A stretch of 64,000 bases of DNA, from NCBI RefSeq assembly GCF_013409575.1, contig NZ_JACCCY010000001.1, forward strand, positions 372,001 to 436,000, in the 5' to 3' direction. Made by a program: the position numbers and the translations under genes. This DNA is from Macellibacteroides fermentans. Lineage in GTDB: Bacteria; Bacteroidota; Bacteroidia; Bacteroidales; Tannerellaceae. The notes under the pieces were generated by a model. It saw only the letters and a program-made list of their open reading frames with translations, was not told where the DNA came from and made no database searches. Positions 8,428 to 18,504 of this stretch are shown in pieces. Each line of letters opens with the position of its first letter. Within the stretch, counting starts at the first letter, position 1.

Positions 8428-9618
8428 ATGTACGGAAAAATGAAAGATTTCTTGGCAAATGAGCTGGCAGAAATTAAAGCTGCCGGATTGTACAAGAACG
8501 AGAGAATTATCACAACGTCTCAGAAAGCCGACATTAAAGTGAATGCCGGTGAAGAGGTTATTAACTTTTGCGCCAACAACTACCTTGGTCTATCAGACAA
8601 CCCACGACTTATTCAGGCGGCTAAAGATGCTATGGACTCACACGGGTTCGGTATGTCGTCTGTACGTTTCATTTGCGGAACACAGGATATCCACAAACAG
8701 CTGGAAGCTGCGGTATCCAAGTATTTCCAAACAGAAGACACCATCCTTTATGCGGCTTGTTTCGATGCCAACGGAGGTGTTTTCGAGCCATTGTTCGGAG
8801 AAGAAGATGCTATCATTTCTGATTCACTGAACCACGCTTCTATTATTGACGGGGTTCGTCTTTGCAAGGCTAAACGGTATCGTTATGCCAATGCAGACAT
8901 GGCAGATCTTGAAAGAGTGCTGATCGAAGCCCAGGGTCAACGTCACCGTATTATTGTAACGGATGGTGTTTTCTCTATGGATGGCAACGTGGCTCCGATG
9001 GATAAAATCTGCGACCTGGCCGATAAGTACGATGCGCTTGTAATGGTAGACGAATGTCACTCTGCCGGAGTGGTAGGTGAAACCGGTCGCGGTGTAGCCG
9101 AAAAATACAATGTATACGGCCGTATCGACATTCACACAGGTACACTTGGTAAAGCATTTGGCGGCGCTATCGGAGGTTTCACAACCGGTAAGAAAGAGAT
9201 TATCGAAATCCTGCGTCAACGCTCGCGTCCGTATCTTTTCTCCAACTCCATTCCTCCCGCAGTGGTTGGAGCCGGACTTGAAGTATTCAAGATGTTGGAC
9301 GAAAGCAACGAGCTGCACACACAACTTGTTGAGAATGTAACCTATTTCCGCGAAAAAATGGTTGCTGCCGGATTTGATATCAAACCTACGCAATCGGCTA
9401 TCTGTGCAGTGATGCTGTATGATGCCAAATTATCGCAGGAATATGCTGCACGTATGCTGGAAGAGGGTATCTACGTTACCGGATTCTACTACCCTGTAGT
9501 TCCTAAAGACCAGGCCCGTATCCGTGTACAATTGTCGGCTTGCCACACCAAAGCACACCTGGATAAGGCTATTGCAGCCTTTATAAAGGTAGGAAAAGAG
9601 CTGAACGTTATTAAATAA
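8428..9618 (+). CDS. kbl: Glycine C-acetyltransferase (2-amino-3-ketobutyrate CoA ligase)
   Basis: PLP enzyme that splits 2-amino-3-ketobutyrate with CoA into glycine and acetyl-CoA. 396 aa, the usual length for the alpha-oxoamine synthase family. INFCANNYLGLS, GFGMSSVRFICGT, VDECHSAGVVGETGRG and the PLP-lysine loop GTLGKAFGG are all present. Start ATG at 8428 agrees with the family start MYGKMKDFLANEL. Divergent from tdh: together they form the threonine-to-glycine pathway. Confidence 0.95.
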   Translation: MYGKMKDFLANELAEIKAAGLYKNERIITTSQKADIKVNAGEEVINFCANNYLGLSDNPRLIQAAKDAMDSHGFGMSSVRFICGTQDIHKQLEAAVSKYFQTEDTILYAACFDANGGVFEPLFGEEDAIISDSLNHASIIDGVRLCKAKRYRYANADMADLERVLIEAQGQRHRIIVTDGVFSMDGNVAPMDKICDLADKYDALVMVDECHSAGVVGETGRGVAEKYNVYGRIDIHTGTLGKAFGGAIGGFTTGKKEIIEILRQRSRPYLFSNSIPPAVVGAGLEVFKMLDESNELHTQLVENVTYFREKMVAAGFDIKPTQSAICAVMLYDAKLSQEYAARMLEEGIYVTGFYYPVVPKDQARIRVQLSACHTKAHLDKAIAAFIKVGKELNVIK

Positions 9619-9636
9619 TAACATTCCATTCAATTG

Positions 9637-9675
9637 ACAAGGGGGAACCACTGTTTCCCCTTGTTAATTTTTTAT
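9637..9675 (+). terminator. Terminator of kbl
   Basis: Stem ACAAGGGG (9637-9644) with CCCCTTGT (9657-9664), then TAATTTTTTAT. It ends before 9700, which helps set the start of the next gene. Confidence 0.8.
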
Positions 9676-9699
9676 ATACCTGATAAAACACAATCTTCT

Positions 9700-10545
9700 A
9701 TGCACCTCAGTAACTATCATAGTCATTGCTCCTTTTGTGACGGACGAAGCATGCCCGAAGAATTTGTAAAGTTTGCCCTTGCCAAGTCGTTCAGGGCTTA
9801 CGGAATCTCTTCGCACGGACCGCTGCCTTTCGAAACCTTCTGGAACATGTCGGCTTTTGATATGCCTGAATACCTCGTAGAGATTAGCCGGTTAAAAGAT
9901 AAATACCAGGGACATCTCGAAATTTATACCGGGATGGAGATTGATTACCTGGATACAACCTACAACCCCTCTATCCCCTATTTCCTGAATCTGCCGTTGG
10001 ATTACCGCATCGGATCTGTACATTTCCTGCCGATTGCCACAGAGCTGTGCGAAGCTAACATGGTTTGCATAGACGGCCCTTTCTCGGAATTCAAGCAGGC
10101 GGTGGATACCTATTTTGAAGGCGACATCCGGAATATGGTGAAACGTTACTACGAATCGTCCATTCGGATGGTGGAACTCGGCGGGATTGATATTGTTGGC
10201 CACCTGGACAAAATCTATATGAACGGTCAGCGGTGCAAAGACTTTTCGTTTACCGCCCCCTGGTACAGAAACATGGTAAACGAATACCTGGAGGTTATTG
10301 CCGGTAAAGGATTGATTGTGGAGATCAATACAAAGAACCTGCTTAAGAAACAGCAGACGTTCCCCAGACAAGAATATCTTTCGCGGATGAGGGAGTTGCA
10401 AATTCCCGTAATGGTAAATTCCGATTGTCACACACCCGATCTGGTAAACGACGGGCGGCAAGAGGCATTTGACATGTTAAAGCAGGCAGGTTATAAATCT
10501 ACCTGCGAACTGATTGCCGGTTCATGGCAATCGATACCTTTTTAA
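9700..10545 (+). CDS. PHP-family histidinol-phosphatase-like phosphatase
   Basis: 281 aa from the ATG at 9700; an upstream in-frame start near 9634 would begin inside the kbl terminator. N-terminal NYHSHCSFCDG is the PHP metal site HxH, and ISSHGPLP, GMEIDY, IDIVGHLDKI and MVNSDCHTPDL supply the remaining His/Glu/Asp metal ligands. The layout is that of HisK/HisJ histidinol phosphatases (PHP domain to the end, no other domain). No other his gene is nearby, so histidinol phosphate as substrate is only the family assignment. Confidence 0.82.
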   Translation: MHLSNYHSHCSFCDGRSMPEEFVKFALAKSFRAYGISSHGPLPFETFWNMSAFDMPEYLVEISRLKDKYQGHLEIYTGMEIDYLDTTYNPSIPYFLNLPLDYRIGSVHFLPIATELCEANMVCIDGPFSEFKQAVDTYFEGDIRNMVKRYYESSIRMVELGGIDIVGHLDKIYMNGQRCKDFSFTAPWYRNMVNEYLEVIAGKGLIVEINTKNLLKKQQTFPRQEYLSRMRELQIPVMVNSDCHTPDLVNDGRQEAFDMLKQAGYKSTCELIAGSWQSIPF

Positions 10546-10613
10546 ACCTTATGTTTGATTCTATTGTTATTTTTTAGTAGTACAGAATTAGTAAACGTCT
10601 AAAATAAGAATTA

Positions 10614-12281
10614 ATGAAGTCGGATATCGAAATTGCCAGAGAGGTCTCATTACACAAGATTAAAGATGTAGCAGAAACGTTGGGTATTCCCCGCGAAGAG
10701 GTACATAACTATGGCAGATACATTGCCAAAATTCCACTTAATCTGATTAACGATGAAGCGATTGCCAAACATAACCTGATTTTGGTAACCGCCATCACTC
10801 CTACCAAAGCCGGTGTTGGAAAGACAACTGTATCGATCGGTCTTACGTTGGGATTGAATAAAATCGGTAAAAAAGCAGTAGTTGCACTGCGCGAACCGTC
10901 TTTAGGTCCCTGCTTCGGTATGAAGGGGGGAGCCGCCGGAGGTGGTTATGCCCAGGTATTGCCCATGGAAAACATCAACCTGCATTTTACAGGAGATTTT
11001 CATGCAATCACTTCGGCGCACAACATGATAACAGCACTGCTGGATAATTATCTGTACCAGAACCGTCATTCGTGCGATGGATTGAAAGAGATAAAATGGA
11101 AACGTGTGCTTGATGTAAACGATCGTAGTTTACGTAACATTGTTTCCGGATTGGGAGGTTCGGCCAACGGTATTCCAACCGAGACCGGATTCGACATTAC
11201 TCCGGCTTCCGAGATTATGGCTATTTTATGTCTGGCAACCGATTTGGAAGACCTGAAACGCCGTATCGGAGACATTCTATTGGGATATACCTACGACGAC
11301 AAGCCTTTTACGGTGAACGATCTGGGTGTTGCCGGAGCCATTACAGTACTGCTTAAGGAGGCTATTCTGCCGAACCTTGTGCAGACTACAGAAAATACTC
11401 CTGCGTTTGTTCATGGAGGTCCGTTTGCCAACATCGCCCATGGATGTAACTCGGTGCTTGCAACAAAGATGGCGCTTACTTACGGAGATTATGTTATAAC
11501 CGAAGCCGGATTCGGCGCCGACTTAGGAGCAGAGAAGTTCTTCAACATCAAATGCCGCAAAGCGGGACTATCTCCCAAGCTGACGGTTATTGTTGCTACG
11601 GCTCAGGGATTGAAGATGCACGGTGGTGTTCCGGAAAACAAGATTAAAGAGGCTAACATCGAGGGACTAAAAAAGGGTTTTGCCAATCTTGACAAGCATA
11701 TCCAGAACCTGAAGAGCTTCGGTCAGGAGGTAGTGGTGGCATTCAATAAATATGCTACCGATACGGATGAAGAGATTGCTTTGCTTGCAGCACATTGCAA
11801 AGAGATGGGTGTTGGCTTTGCCGTTAACAATGCCTTTTCCGAAGGTGGCGAAGGTGCAACAGACTTAGCCCGTCTGGTGGTAGATACAATCGAGCAGCAA
11901 CCATCGGGTCCGCTTTTGTATACTTACAAAGACTCCGATTCCATCCGCACCAAGATTGAAAAGGTTTGCAGAACCATCTACGGAGCTAAATCGGTTGTTT
12001 ACACCACCTCGGCCGAAAAGAAAATCAAACAGATCGAAGGCACAAGCGCTGCAGAGTTTCCTGTGTGTATCGCTAAAACCCAATATTCGTTCTCGTCGGA
12101 TCCCAAAGCTTATGGTGTAGCCGAAAACTTCGAAATGAAGGTACGCGACATTGTTATCAATAACGGAGCCGGAATGATTGTAGCAATCATGGGAGATATT
12201 ATGCGTATGCCGGGATTACCCAAAGAACCTCAGGCAAAGAATATTGATATTATAAATGGTGTGGTTGAGGGACTGAGCTAA
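10614..12281 (+). CDS. fhs: Formate--tetrahydrofolate ligase
   Basis: ATP-dependent synthesis of 10-formyl-THF from formate and THF. 555 aa, the standard length. The P-loop [16 protein letters not shown] (about 63-78), [28 protein letters not shown] and [15 protein letters not shown] are the family signatures. It lies 68 bp after the PHP gene on the same strand and ends at a strong terminator. With tdh/kbl it places glycine and one-carbon supply together. Confidence 0.96.
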   Translation: MKSDIEIAREVSLHKIKDVAETLGIPREEVHNYGRYIAKIPLNLINDEAIAKHNLILVTAITPTKAGVGKTTVSIGLTLGLNKIGKKAVVALREPSLGPCFGMKGGAAGGGYAQVLPMENINLHFTGDFHAITSAHNMITALLDNYLYQNRHSCDGLKEIKWKRVLDVNDRSLRNIVSGLGGSANGIPTETGFDITPASEIMAILCLATDLEDLKRRIGDILLGYTYDDKPFTVNDLGVAGAITVLLKEAILPNLVQTTENTPAFVHGGPFANIAHGCNSVLATKMALTYGDYVITEAGFGADLGAEKFFNIKCRKAGLSPKLTVIVATAQGLKMHGGVPENKIKEANIEGLKKGFANLDKHIQNLKSFGQEVVVAFNKYATDTDEEIALLAAHCKEMGVGFAVNNAFSEGGEGATDLARLVVDTIEQQPSGPLLYTYKDSDSIRTKIEKVCRTIYGAKSVVYTTSAEKKIKQIEGTSAAEFPVCIAKTQYSFSSDPKAYGVAENFEMKVRDIVINNGAGMIVAIMGDIMRMPGLPKEPQAKNIDIINGVVEGLS

Positions 12282-12344
12282 TAAGCTCCATCCGGTTGAT
12301 CATGATGCATCCAACCCAATCAAACGGTTGAAACAGAAAAACAA

Positions 12345-12382
12345 AGAGGCTGAATCTCAATGGGATTCAGCCTCTTGGTTTT
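12345..12382. terminator. Bidirectional terminator between fhs and the GH92 gene
   Basis: Perfect 12-bp stem AGAGGCTGAATC (12345-12356) with GATTCAGCCTCT (12364-12375). It is followed by TTGGTTTTT on the plus strand and by TTGTTTTTC on the minus strand, between converging genes. Confidence 0.85.
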
Positions 12383-12414
12383 TAGAGTCTATCAGAATGT
12401 TTATATAAAAAATA

Positions 12415-14658
12415 TTACTTGTTTGTCGCCTTTAGTTTATACTCGATAGATCCGGCATTTACCAGCTCGTCGTGACTTATAAAATAGCCATTCAACTTCT
12501 TGTTTCCGGCCTTCACCTCTTGAATATAAATTTCTTCAGCATGAGTGCGATTTGTACCAATCACAAGTTCACCCTTCTTGTAATAGTCTGGGTTAAGCTT
12601 AATAGTCACTTTATCGAACAAAGGCGAAGTAAGCGTATAATTTACATCACCCGGACAAGCTGGATAGAATCCCATCATGGCAAATACAGCCCAGGCCGAC
12701 ATGGTGCCTGTATCATCGTTACCCGGCAAACCGTTGGGAGCATTGTGATAGTAATCGCGAAGCAGGCCGCGAACGGTCTTTTGTGTACGCCACTCTTCTC
12801 CCTTAAAATTAGAGAACAGGTAAGGATAGGCAATATCAGGTTCGTTGGCCATATCATAATACTTCTTATCGAACACCATCTGCAACTTATCCACAAACTT
12901 CTTCTTACCTCCCATCAGTTTGGTAAGTCCGGCTATATCATGGGGTACATAGAATGTGTAGTTCCATGAATTGCCTTCATGAAAACCGGGACTAGGTTCA
13001 AAGTTAGCTCCCTGCAACGGATCGAAGGGCGAATAGAAGGAACCATCAGGCAATATGGGACGTAGTGTACCATATTCTTTGCTGTAATAGTGTTTGTAAC
13101 CCATGGAACGATCGTAAAATAGTTTGGCATCCTCTTTCTTGCCAAGGGATTGGGCAAACTTAGATAAGTTCCAGTCGGCTATGTAATACTCCAGAGCATG
13201 AGAGACCGAATTATCGAACTTTTCACGCAATGGAACATATCCTTTGGTAAAGTAGTCGTTGGCATCCGGACGCATCAGGTTGAATTCTCCCGGAGTAGTG
13301 GCTCCCTTGCGCATGGCCTGGTAGGCTGTCTCCACATCAAAGTCGCGGATACCACGCATCCATGCATCCACAATGTAAGGAATGGAAGGATCGCCCTCCA
13401 TAGTAAGGGTTTCGCGACCGAACAGCTCCCATTTGGGTAACCAGCCGCTCTCTTTGTACATGTCGACCATGGTACGGATAATTTCTACCTGACGTTCGGG
13501 GAAAAGCAGTGTCATAAGCTGACTCACGTTACGATACGTATCCCACAAAGAGAATACGGTGTAGCGGTTGCCGCTGGTTTTACCTGTCTTCAGACTTTCC
13601 ATCATCGGGTACTCGCCGTTTACATCCTGCAAAATATTGGGATGGATCAGCATGTGGTATAAAGCCGTGTAGAAGATCGTTTTTTCGTCCTTGCTGCCAC
13701 CTTCAACCAGCACACGAGACAAATCACTGTTCCATTGTTCGCGGGCAGCCGTGCTTACCTTGTCGAAATTAAAGTCGGGTTGCTCCGTATTCATGTTCAA
13801 ACGTGCATTCTCGATGCTTACGAAAGATACGCCCATCTTAACCTCAATCACTTCGTTGGCTTCGTTGTCGTAGGTAAACCAAACCCCTACATCGTCGCCA
13901 CTCATATCCCGGTTGTACTTGGTATACAATTTATACTTGCCCGAGTAGCCATCCCATTCGGCTTCCACCCCTTTCATAGGGCGTTGTTTCTTCCAGTATC
14001 CCATCTGCTTGGGAGCTTTGCTTACCTTCATTACAAAATAGACCGGAAATACAGCCTGCGGATTGTAGCAGAAGGTACCCATCAGCTTACTTCCTTCAAT
14101 TTCCGTATCATTTACAATACGTACCGTTGCTCCGGTCTCGTTGGTAAGTCCCTCTCCCAGATTCAGCAGAATATTTCCTTTTCCTGCCGGAAAGGTAAAA
14201 CGGCTTAAACCTGTACGCATACTGGCAGTTGCCTCGGCCTTGATTCCGTATTTTGTAAGTTTTGTACCGTAATAACCAGGCTTGGCTACCTCTTCGGTGT
14301 ATGCACTTCCGTACTGCGAGTAATCTACATTCAGATCGCCTGCAGTAGGCATAAGCAACAATCCACCCAGTTCCGGACATCCTACCCCACTCAGATTTAC
14401 ATGGGCAAAGCCCGTAAAATAGTTATTATCTGATGTGTAGGGCGCCGACCACCACTGACTGTCTTTGTCGAACTTATTACTTTCAGATCCCATCACATTG
14501 AAGGGGGTGACACTCATAAGCCCTTGCGGACAAACAGCTCCAGGATTGGTTGTTCCGTAGTTGCTTGTGCCGATAAAAGGATTCACATAATCTACAGGTT
14601 GCTGGGCGGAGACGCTTAAAACGCCGCTTAGCAGAAGTGCAAATACTTGTTTCTTCAT
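12415..14658 (-). CDS. GH92 alpha-mannosidase, secreted
   Basis: 747 aa exported glycosidase. Signal peptide at 1-18 (MKKQVFALLLSGVLSVSAQ) and mature start QPVDYVNPFIGT, the hallmark N-terminus of GH92 calcium-dependent exo-alpha-mannosidases. The N-terminal beta-sandwich runs to about residue 260, then the (alpha/alpha)6 domain with YTVFSLWDTYRN, GDPSIPYIVDAW, HEGNSWNYTFYVPHD and GNDDTGTMSAWAVF. 43 bp follow the GH20 stop on the same strand, so the two are an operon that would trim mannose and GlcNAc from N-glycans. No SusC/SusD pair is in view. Linkage preference (often alpha-1,2) cannot be read off. Confidence 0.93.
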   Translation of the reverse strand: MKKQVFALLLSGVLSVSAQQPVDYVNPFIGTSNYGTTNPGAVCPQGLMSVTPFNVMGSESNKFDKDSQWWSAPYTSDNNYFTGFAHVNLSGVGCPELGGLLLMPTAGDLNVDYSQYGSAYTEEVAKPGYYGTKLTKYGIKAEATASMRTGLSRFTFPAGKGNILLNLGEGLTNETGATVRIVNDTEIEGSKLMGTFCYNPQAVFPVYFVMKVSKAPKQMGYWKKQRPMKGVEAEWDGYSGKYKLYTKYNRDMSGDDVGVWFTYDNEANEVIEVKMGVSFVSIENARLNMNTEQPDFNFDKVSTAAREQWNSDLSRVLVEGGSKDEKTIFYTALYHMLIHPNILQDVNGEYPMMESLKTGKTSGNRYTVFSLWDTYRNVSQLMTLLFPERQVEIIRTMVDMYKESGWLPKWELFGRETLTMEGDPSIPYIVDAWMRGIRDFDVETAYQAMRKGATTPGEFNLMRPDANDYFTKGYVPLREKFDNSVSHALEYYIADWNLSKFAQSLGKKEDAKLFYDRSMGYKHYYSKEYGTLRPILPDGSFYSPFDPLQGANFEPSPGFHEGNSWNYTFYVPHDIAGLTKLMGGKKKFVDKLQMVFDKKYYDMANEPDIAYPYLFSNFKGEEWRTQKTVRGLLRDYYHNAPNGLPGNDDTGTMSAWAVFAMMGFYPACPGDVNYTLTSPLFDKVTIKLNPDYYKKGELVIGTNRTHAEEIYIQEVKAGNKKLNGYFISHDELVNAGSIEYKLKATNK

Positions 14659-14701
14659 TTTTTTATAATTTGTTTATTACCAAATTTCAATCTCATCTTG
14701 A

Positions 14702-16969
14702 TTACCAAATCACGATTTCATCCGCAAAGATAAATCCATTATTTACTTCGGATGCCTGCAAACGGACAAAACGTCCTTTCCAGTTACCTTGAAATGTATA
14801 TTCCTGGAAAGCAAGGTTGCTTTCTTCTTTAGGTACCACCGTCTTGATAGTCTGCTGCAGGGTAAAGTTCACACCATCTTCGGAGGTTAACAGACTAACC
14901 TCGCCCGGCTGGAACACCCCCGGTCCTGTAAGCTGCATGAAACGGACAGACACTTTATGCAGGTCTGCCTTTTCTCCCATATCCACTACGCAATCCAGGT
15001 CATTCAGGTATCCCTGCCAACGACCGTCCAGGTAAGTAAGTCCCCCTCGGTATCCGTCCAGTAAAGCATTCATACCTCCGGCCATGTAGCCTTTATAAAG
15101 CTTACTGTTATAATGGATAGGGCGGTTTATCCCTTTATGATAATCCACCTTTTTCTCGGAGGGAGTTCCCTGCATTACTCCGTTACGGAAAATAGCCGCC
15201 TTAATCCAGGCCGAATCTTTTACCAGGATGGTATCTTTGTATATTGCCGAAGCTGTAGTAGGCATTGATCCGTCTGTCGTGTACCGTATTTCCGCCGGAT
15301 ATTTCTCTGCATCAAACATCACTTTGATCTGCCTATTCAGGGTATCTACAGCCATTGTTATTTCAATATCGTCCGATAGCGTAAAGGCATTCACGCCCCC
15401 CTTCTTCAACAGATTTACATGACTGTTCATTCTGGGTTTAAAGTCGGCCCAGGTACGTAACTCCTGCGTTGTCCATGCCACTTCGGCCAAGGCAAGCAGA
15501 CGGGGAAACACCATGTATTCTACATGATCGGCATTGGGCATGTATTCTGTCCAGGTATTTGCCTGAACACCCAATATATGCTTACCCTCCGTTTCATTCA
15601 ATTCTGCCGGCATCGGGTTGTAACTATACACCTGCTTTACAGGAGTAAACCCTCCGATCGCAGCCGGTTGAGTTTTAGGATCCGCCTGATAGAAATCGAA
15701 ATACATATAATTACCCGGGGTCATAATCACATCGTGACCATCTTTGGCCGCCTTTATGCCACCTTCAACACCCCGCCAAGACATAACGGTTGCTTCCGGA
15801 GCCAGACCACCTTCAATAATTTCATCCCAACCAACCAGTCTGCGTCCTTTCGAATTAAGAAACTTCTCCACACGTCTGATCATGTAGCTCTGCAGTTCAT
15901 CCAGATCAGACAGACCTTCGTTCTTCATCCGTTGCTGACATTTCGGGCACTCACCCCATGCTTTCTTGGATGCTTCATCCCCTCCGATATGGATCAATCT
16001 GGATGGGAACAATTCCATCACCTCGGTAAGCACCTGTTCCACAAATGTAAAAGTAGAATCGTTACCGATACAAAAATCGCTGTTCTTATAGGGAATACCC
16101 GAACAACTCAATTCGGGATATGCTACGAACACCTCTTCGGAATGTCCCGGCATTTCAATCTCAGGAATCACTGTAATATGCTTTGAGGCAGCATACGCCA
16201 CCACTTCACGTACTTCTTTCTTTGTATAGTATCCTCCGTAAGCACCGGGTGTACCTTCCGGAACAAACTTCCGGTCGCCATCCCACCAGGTCTTCCAGTC
16301 GGCAATCGGTCTGAATGCAGCATCAGACGTCAGCTTCGGATAGGCATCGATTTCGATACGCCATCCCGCTCCGTCCGTAAGATGCCAATGAAACGTGTTT
16401 AATTTGTAAAACGCCATCCAGTCGAGCATCTTGAGGATAAACTCCTTTGGAAAGAAATTGCGTGACACATCCAGGTGGTAACCTCTGTACGGGAAACGAG
16501 GTTCATCCTTAATTGAAGCAAAAGCAATTCCATCCTTACTCATTAATTGCAAAAGAGTCTGCGCACCGTAAAATAATCCCTTGTCGGAGCCCGAAGTAAT
16601 CGTAACCCCTTTGCCATCTACCTCTAACGAATAAGACTCCGTAGCTTTATCCGGATTGGTTTTATCCAACACAAAGCGTATGGCATTCTTTTTTACATCG
16701 TGTCTGGCTATTTTTAACGTACCACCCTTTGATCCTGCAACAGCGTGATCCATCATGTCGTGCAACAACTCAGATGAAGGCAACTTATCCGGCAACACAA
16801 CTACGGTTGATTTATTAACCCTGAAGAATCCATCCTTAACCTGCATCTCTGCCGGTTTGGGAATAATATGAACCTGCTGTGCTGATACAGGTACACCATC
16901 AGAAAAAGATAAAAAGCATACTGCAGCAGATAGCAGAAGCTTTTTACAGATTTGTTTTGACAATAACAT
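14702..16969 (-). CDS. GH20 beta-N-acetylhexosaminidase, secreted
   Basis: Removes terminal GlcNAc/GalNAc. 755 aa. Signal peptide at about 1-30, GH20b domain to about residue 150 (VHIIPKPAEM start), then the GH20 barrel: RGYHLDVSRNFF, NTFHWHLTDG, PEIEMPGHSEE, and the catalytic pair in HIGGDEA at about D331-E332. C-terminal CHB_HEX_C-like segment (YTTDGSMPT) and a discoidin-like F5/8 domain (about 630-755, ending in VRLQASEVNNGFIF) probably bind carbohydrate. First gene of the GH20-GH92 pair. A near-match to the -7 element (TATCTTTA, minus strand, about 17028-17035) lies 60 bp upstream. Confidence 0.93.
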   Translation of the reverse strand: MLLSKQICKKLLLSAAVCFLSFSDGVPVSAQQVHIIPKPAEMQVKDGFFRVNKSTVVVLPDKLPSSELLHDMMDHAVAGSKGGTLKIARHDVKKNAIRFVLDKTNPDKATESYSLEVDGKGVTITSGSDKGLFYGAQTLLQLMSKDGIAFASIKDEPRFPYRGYHLDVSRNFFPKEFILKMLDWMAFYKLNTFHWHLTDGAGWRIEIDAYPKLTSDAAFRPIADWKTWWDGDRKFVPEGTPGAYGGYYTKKEVREVVAYAASKHITVIPEIEMPGHSEEVFVAYPELSCSGIPYKNSDFCIGNDSTFTFVEQVLTEVMELFPSRLIHIGGDEASKKAWGECPKCQQRMKNEGLSDLDELQSYMIRRVEKFLNSKGRRLVGWDEIIEGGLAPEATVMSWRGVEGGIKAAKDGHDVIMTPGNYMYFDFYQADPKTQPAAIGGFTPVKQVYSYNPMPAELNETEGKHILGVQANTWTEYMPNADHVEYMVFPRLLALAEVAWTTQELRTWADFKPRMNSHVNLLKKGGVNAFTLSDDIEITMAVDTLNRQIKVMFDAEKYPAEIRYTTDGSMPTTASAIYKDTILVKDSAWIKAAIFRNGVMQGTPSEKKVDYHKGINRPIHYNSKLYKGYMAGGMNALLDGYRGGLTYLDGRWQGYLNDLDCVVDMGEKADLHKVSVRFMQLTGPGVFQPGEVSLLTSEDGVNFTLQQTIKTVVPKEESNLAFQEYTFQGNWKGRFVRLQASEVNNGFIFADEIVIW

Positions 16970-17157
16970 CTGCGTTTAGTTTATCAATTTATAAATATAT
17001 ATGTACTTCGTATTTCTCAAAGTTCGGTAAAGATACAACTATCCGCTTTATATGCCTAAATCCGTTTAAATAAAACCGTGAAAGTGCTGTTTCCTATTAA
17101 ATAAATAAAAACAATAAATATTTTCCTTTAGAAATATGTTTGTATTTAAATTTTATC

Positions 17158-17165
17158 TATCTTTG
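17158..17165 (+). promoter_or_regulatory. -7 element of the small redox operon
   Basis: TATCTTTG matches TAnnTTTG; TTTG at 17139-17142 is a possible but closely spaced -33 element. The first gene starts at 17239, leaving a leader of about 67 nt. Confidence 0.5.
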
Positions 17166-17238
17166 CAATATGTTTCTAATGGACATTAATAACAATGATC
17201 AATAGTTAGAAGGTAAAAACAAATAATACAGACAAAAG

Positions 17239-17487
17239 ATGGATAGTAGATTCAGGAATTGGGGATTTGCCCGTATAGTAAGATTAGTTGGAGGCATAGG
17301 TATTGGTATATATGCTATTTATACTTCTCAGTACATCTATTTAATGCTTGCAGCTGTTTTATTGATACAGGCAGCCTACAATCTATCGTGCTGCGGCGCA
17401 TCGGCTTGCAGTTCAGACTCCGGAACATACAAACAAAATACGCTTTATAAAGATCAGATTAAAAACTATAATCCAGAAAAGAAATGA
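17239..17487 (+). CDS. Small membrane protein, YgaP-like transmembrane type
   Basis: 82 aa. Two closely spaced hydrophobic segments (about 13-28 and 31-47) with a RIVRLVGGIGIG start, like the DUF2892/YgaP transmembrane region, then a Cys-containing tail (LSCCGASACSS). It overlaps the thioredoxin gene by 4 bp (ATGA), so translation is coupled. The paired cysteines and the thioredoxin neighbour hint at redox or sulfur chemistry, but no function can be fixed. Confidence 0.7.
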   Translation: MDSRFRNWGFARIVRLVGGIGIGIYAIYTSQYIYLMLAAVLLIQAAYNLSCCGASACSSDSGTYKQNTLYKDQIKNYNPEKK

Positions 17488-17987
17488 AAAAAATAGCCTT
17501 ATTTATGGTGCTTGGAATTATTACCCTCGCTTCGTGCAATGCTAAGGAGGCAGGTAATAAAACAGCTCAGAACGAAATTAATAAAAAAGAAAATAATTCA
17601 AATTCAAAAACAGAAAGTAAGATGAAAACAATTCATTTAACTAAAGCAGAATTTTTAACAAAGGTTGCTAACTATGAAGCAAATCCTCAGGAGTGGAAAT
17701 ATTTGGGAGACAGACCCGCCATCATCGATTTTTATGCCGATTGGTGTGGACCCTGTAAGTCGATTGCTCCCGTGCTGGAAGAACTGGCTGCCGAATACGA
17801 TGGTCAGATTTACATCTACAAGATAAACACGGAAACAGAACAAGAGCTGGCCTCTGCATTTGGTATCCGCAGTATTCCTTCGTTACTGTTCGTTCCTATG
17901 AACGAAGCCCCTCAGATGGCTCAGGGAGCTATGCCTAAATCGGCCTTTAAAGAGGCTATTGAGACTGTATTGCTTAAGAAAAAGTAA
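17484..17987 (+). CDS. Thioredoxin-fold lipoprotein
   Basis: 167 aa. Lipoprotein signal with lipobox LASC (Cys about 18), a polar Lys/Asn linker to about residue 45, then a full thioredoxin domain with FYADWCGPCKSIAPVLEEL (redox CGPC) and the cis-Pro loop SIPSLLF. It would act in the periplasm, anchored to a membrane, as a disulfide reductase. The ATG overlaps the preceding gene by 4 bp; DUF302 follows 11 bp later. An internal ATG at 17622 (MKTIHLTK) could give a cytoplasmic form. Confidence 0.9.
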   Translation: MKKIALFMVLGIITLASCNAKEAGNKTAQNEINKKENNSNSKTESKMKTIHLTKAEFLTKVANYEANPQEWKYLGDRPAIIDFYADWCGPCKSIAPVLEELAAEYDGQIYIYKINTETEQELASAFGIRSIPSLLFVPMNEAPQMAQGAMPKSAFKEAIETVLLKKK

Positions 17988-17998
17988 ATAAAAAAACA

Positions 17999-18418
17999 AT
18001 GGACACTTCAAAACCCATCGCACACCCGTTCTTTATTGAGAACGAGAGTCTGTACGGATTCGAACATACCGTAGAGCTGTTATCTGCCAAGATAACAGAA
18101 ATAGGTTGGAAAATATCAATGACACACGATCTGCAGGAAACGTTGCGAAAGAATGGAAAGGATGTCCTGCCCGTAAAGGTTATTGAGCTCTGCAAGCCGG
18201 ATTATTCCGTGCAGCTGTTGAAGGAAGACAGCGAACGGATCTATTCTTCGCTGATGCCCTGCCGCATCTCTGTATATACCACCACCGATGGGAAGACTCA
18301 TATCTCCCGGATGAATTCGCAATTGCTGGCTTCACAAATCGGAGGAGTGGTAGAAAAAGTAATGGGTACCGCATTTGCAGATATAGAGAACATACTGAAA
18401 ACAATGATCAGGAAGTAG
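17999..18418 (+). CDS. DUF302 domain protein
   Basis: 139 aa, cytoplasmic by sequence. The DUF302 pattern is visible: KVIELCKPDYSVQLL, then MPCRISVYTTTDGKTHISRMNS. The fold is known structurally but the function is not; members often sit next to redox or sulfur genes, as here. Third gene of the operon after the thioredoxin lipoprotein and followed by a terminator. Confidence 0.8.
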   Translation: MDTSKPIAHPFFIENESLYGFEHTVELLSAKITEIGWKISMTHDLQETLRKNGKDVLPVKVIELCKPDYSVQLLKEDSERIYSSLMPCRISVYTTTDGKTHISRMNSQLLASQIGGVVEKVMGTAFADIENILKTMIRK

Positions 18419-18447
18419 GTAAATCAAAATAACTTTTACACAAATAC

Positions 18448-18488
18448 AGCCTGCTGGATAAAAAATATTTATCTTGCAGGCTTTATTT
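18448..18488 (+). terminator. Terminator of the redox operon
   Basis: AGCCTGC (18448-18454) pairs with GCAGGCT (18476-18482), extended by an inner ATA/TAT match, followed by TTATTTAT. Confidence 0.65.
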
Positions 18489-18504
18489 ATGTAATTAAAC
18501 CAAT

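Noticed and set aside
9892-10461. 189-codon antisense frame over the PHP gene
   Set aside because: Shadow of a well-supported gene; no family pattern and no promoter element.
12415-16969. Complete polysaccharide utilisation locus
   Set aside because: Only GH92 and GH20 are present; no SusC, SusD, hybrid two-component or ECF-sigma pair lies nearby.
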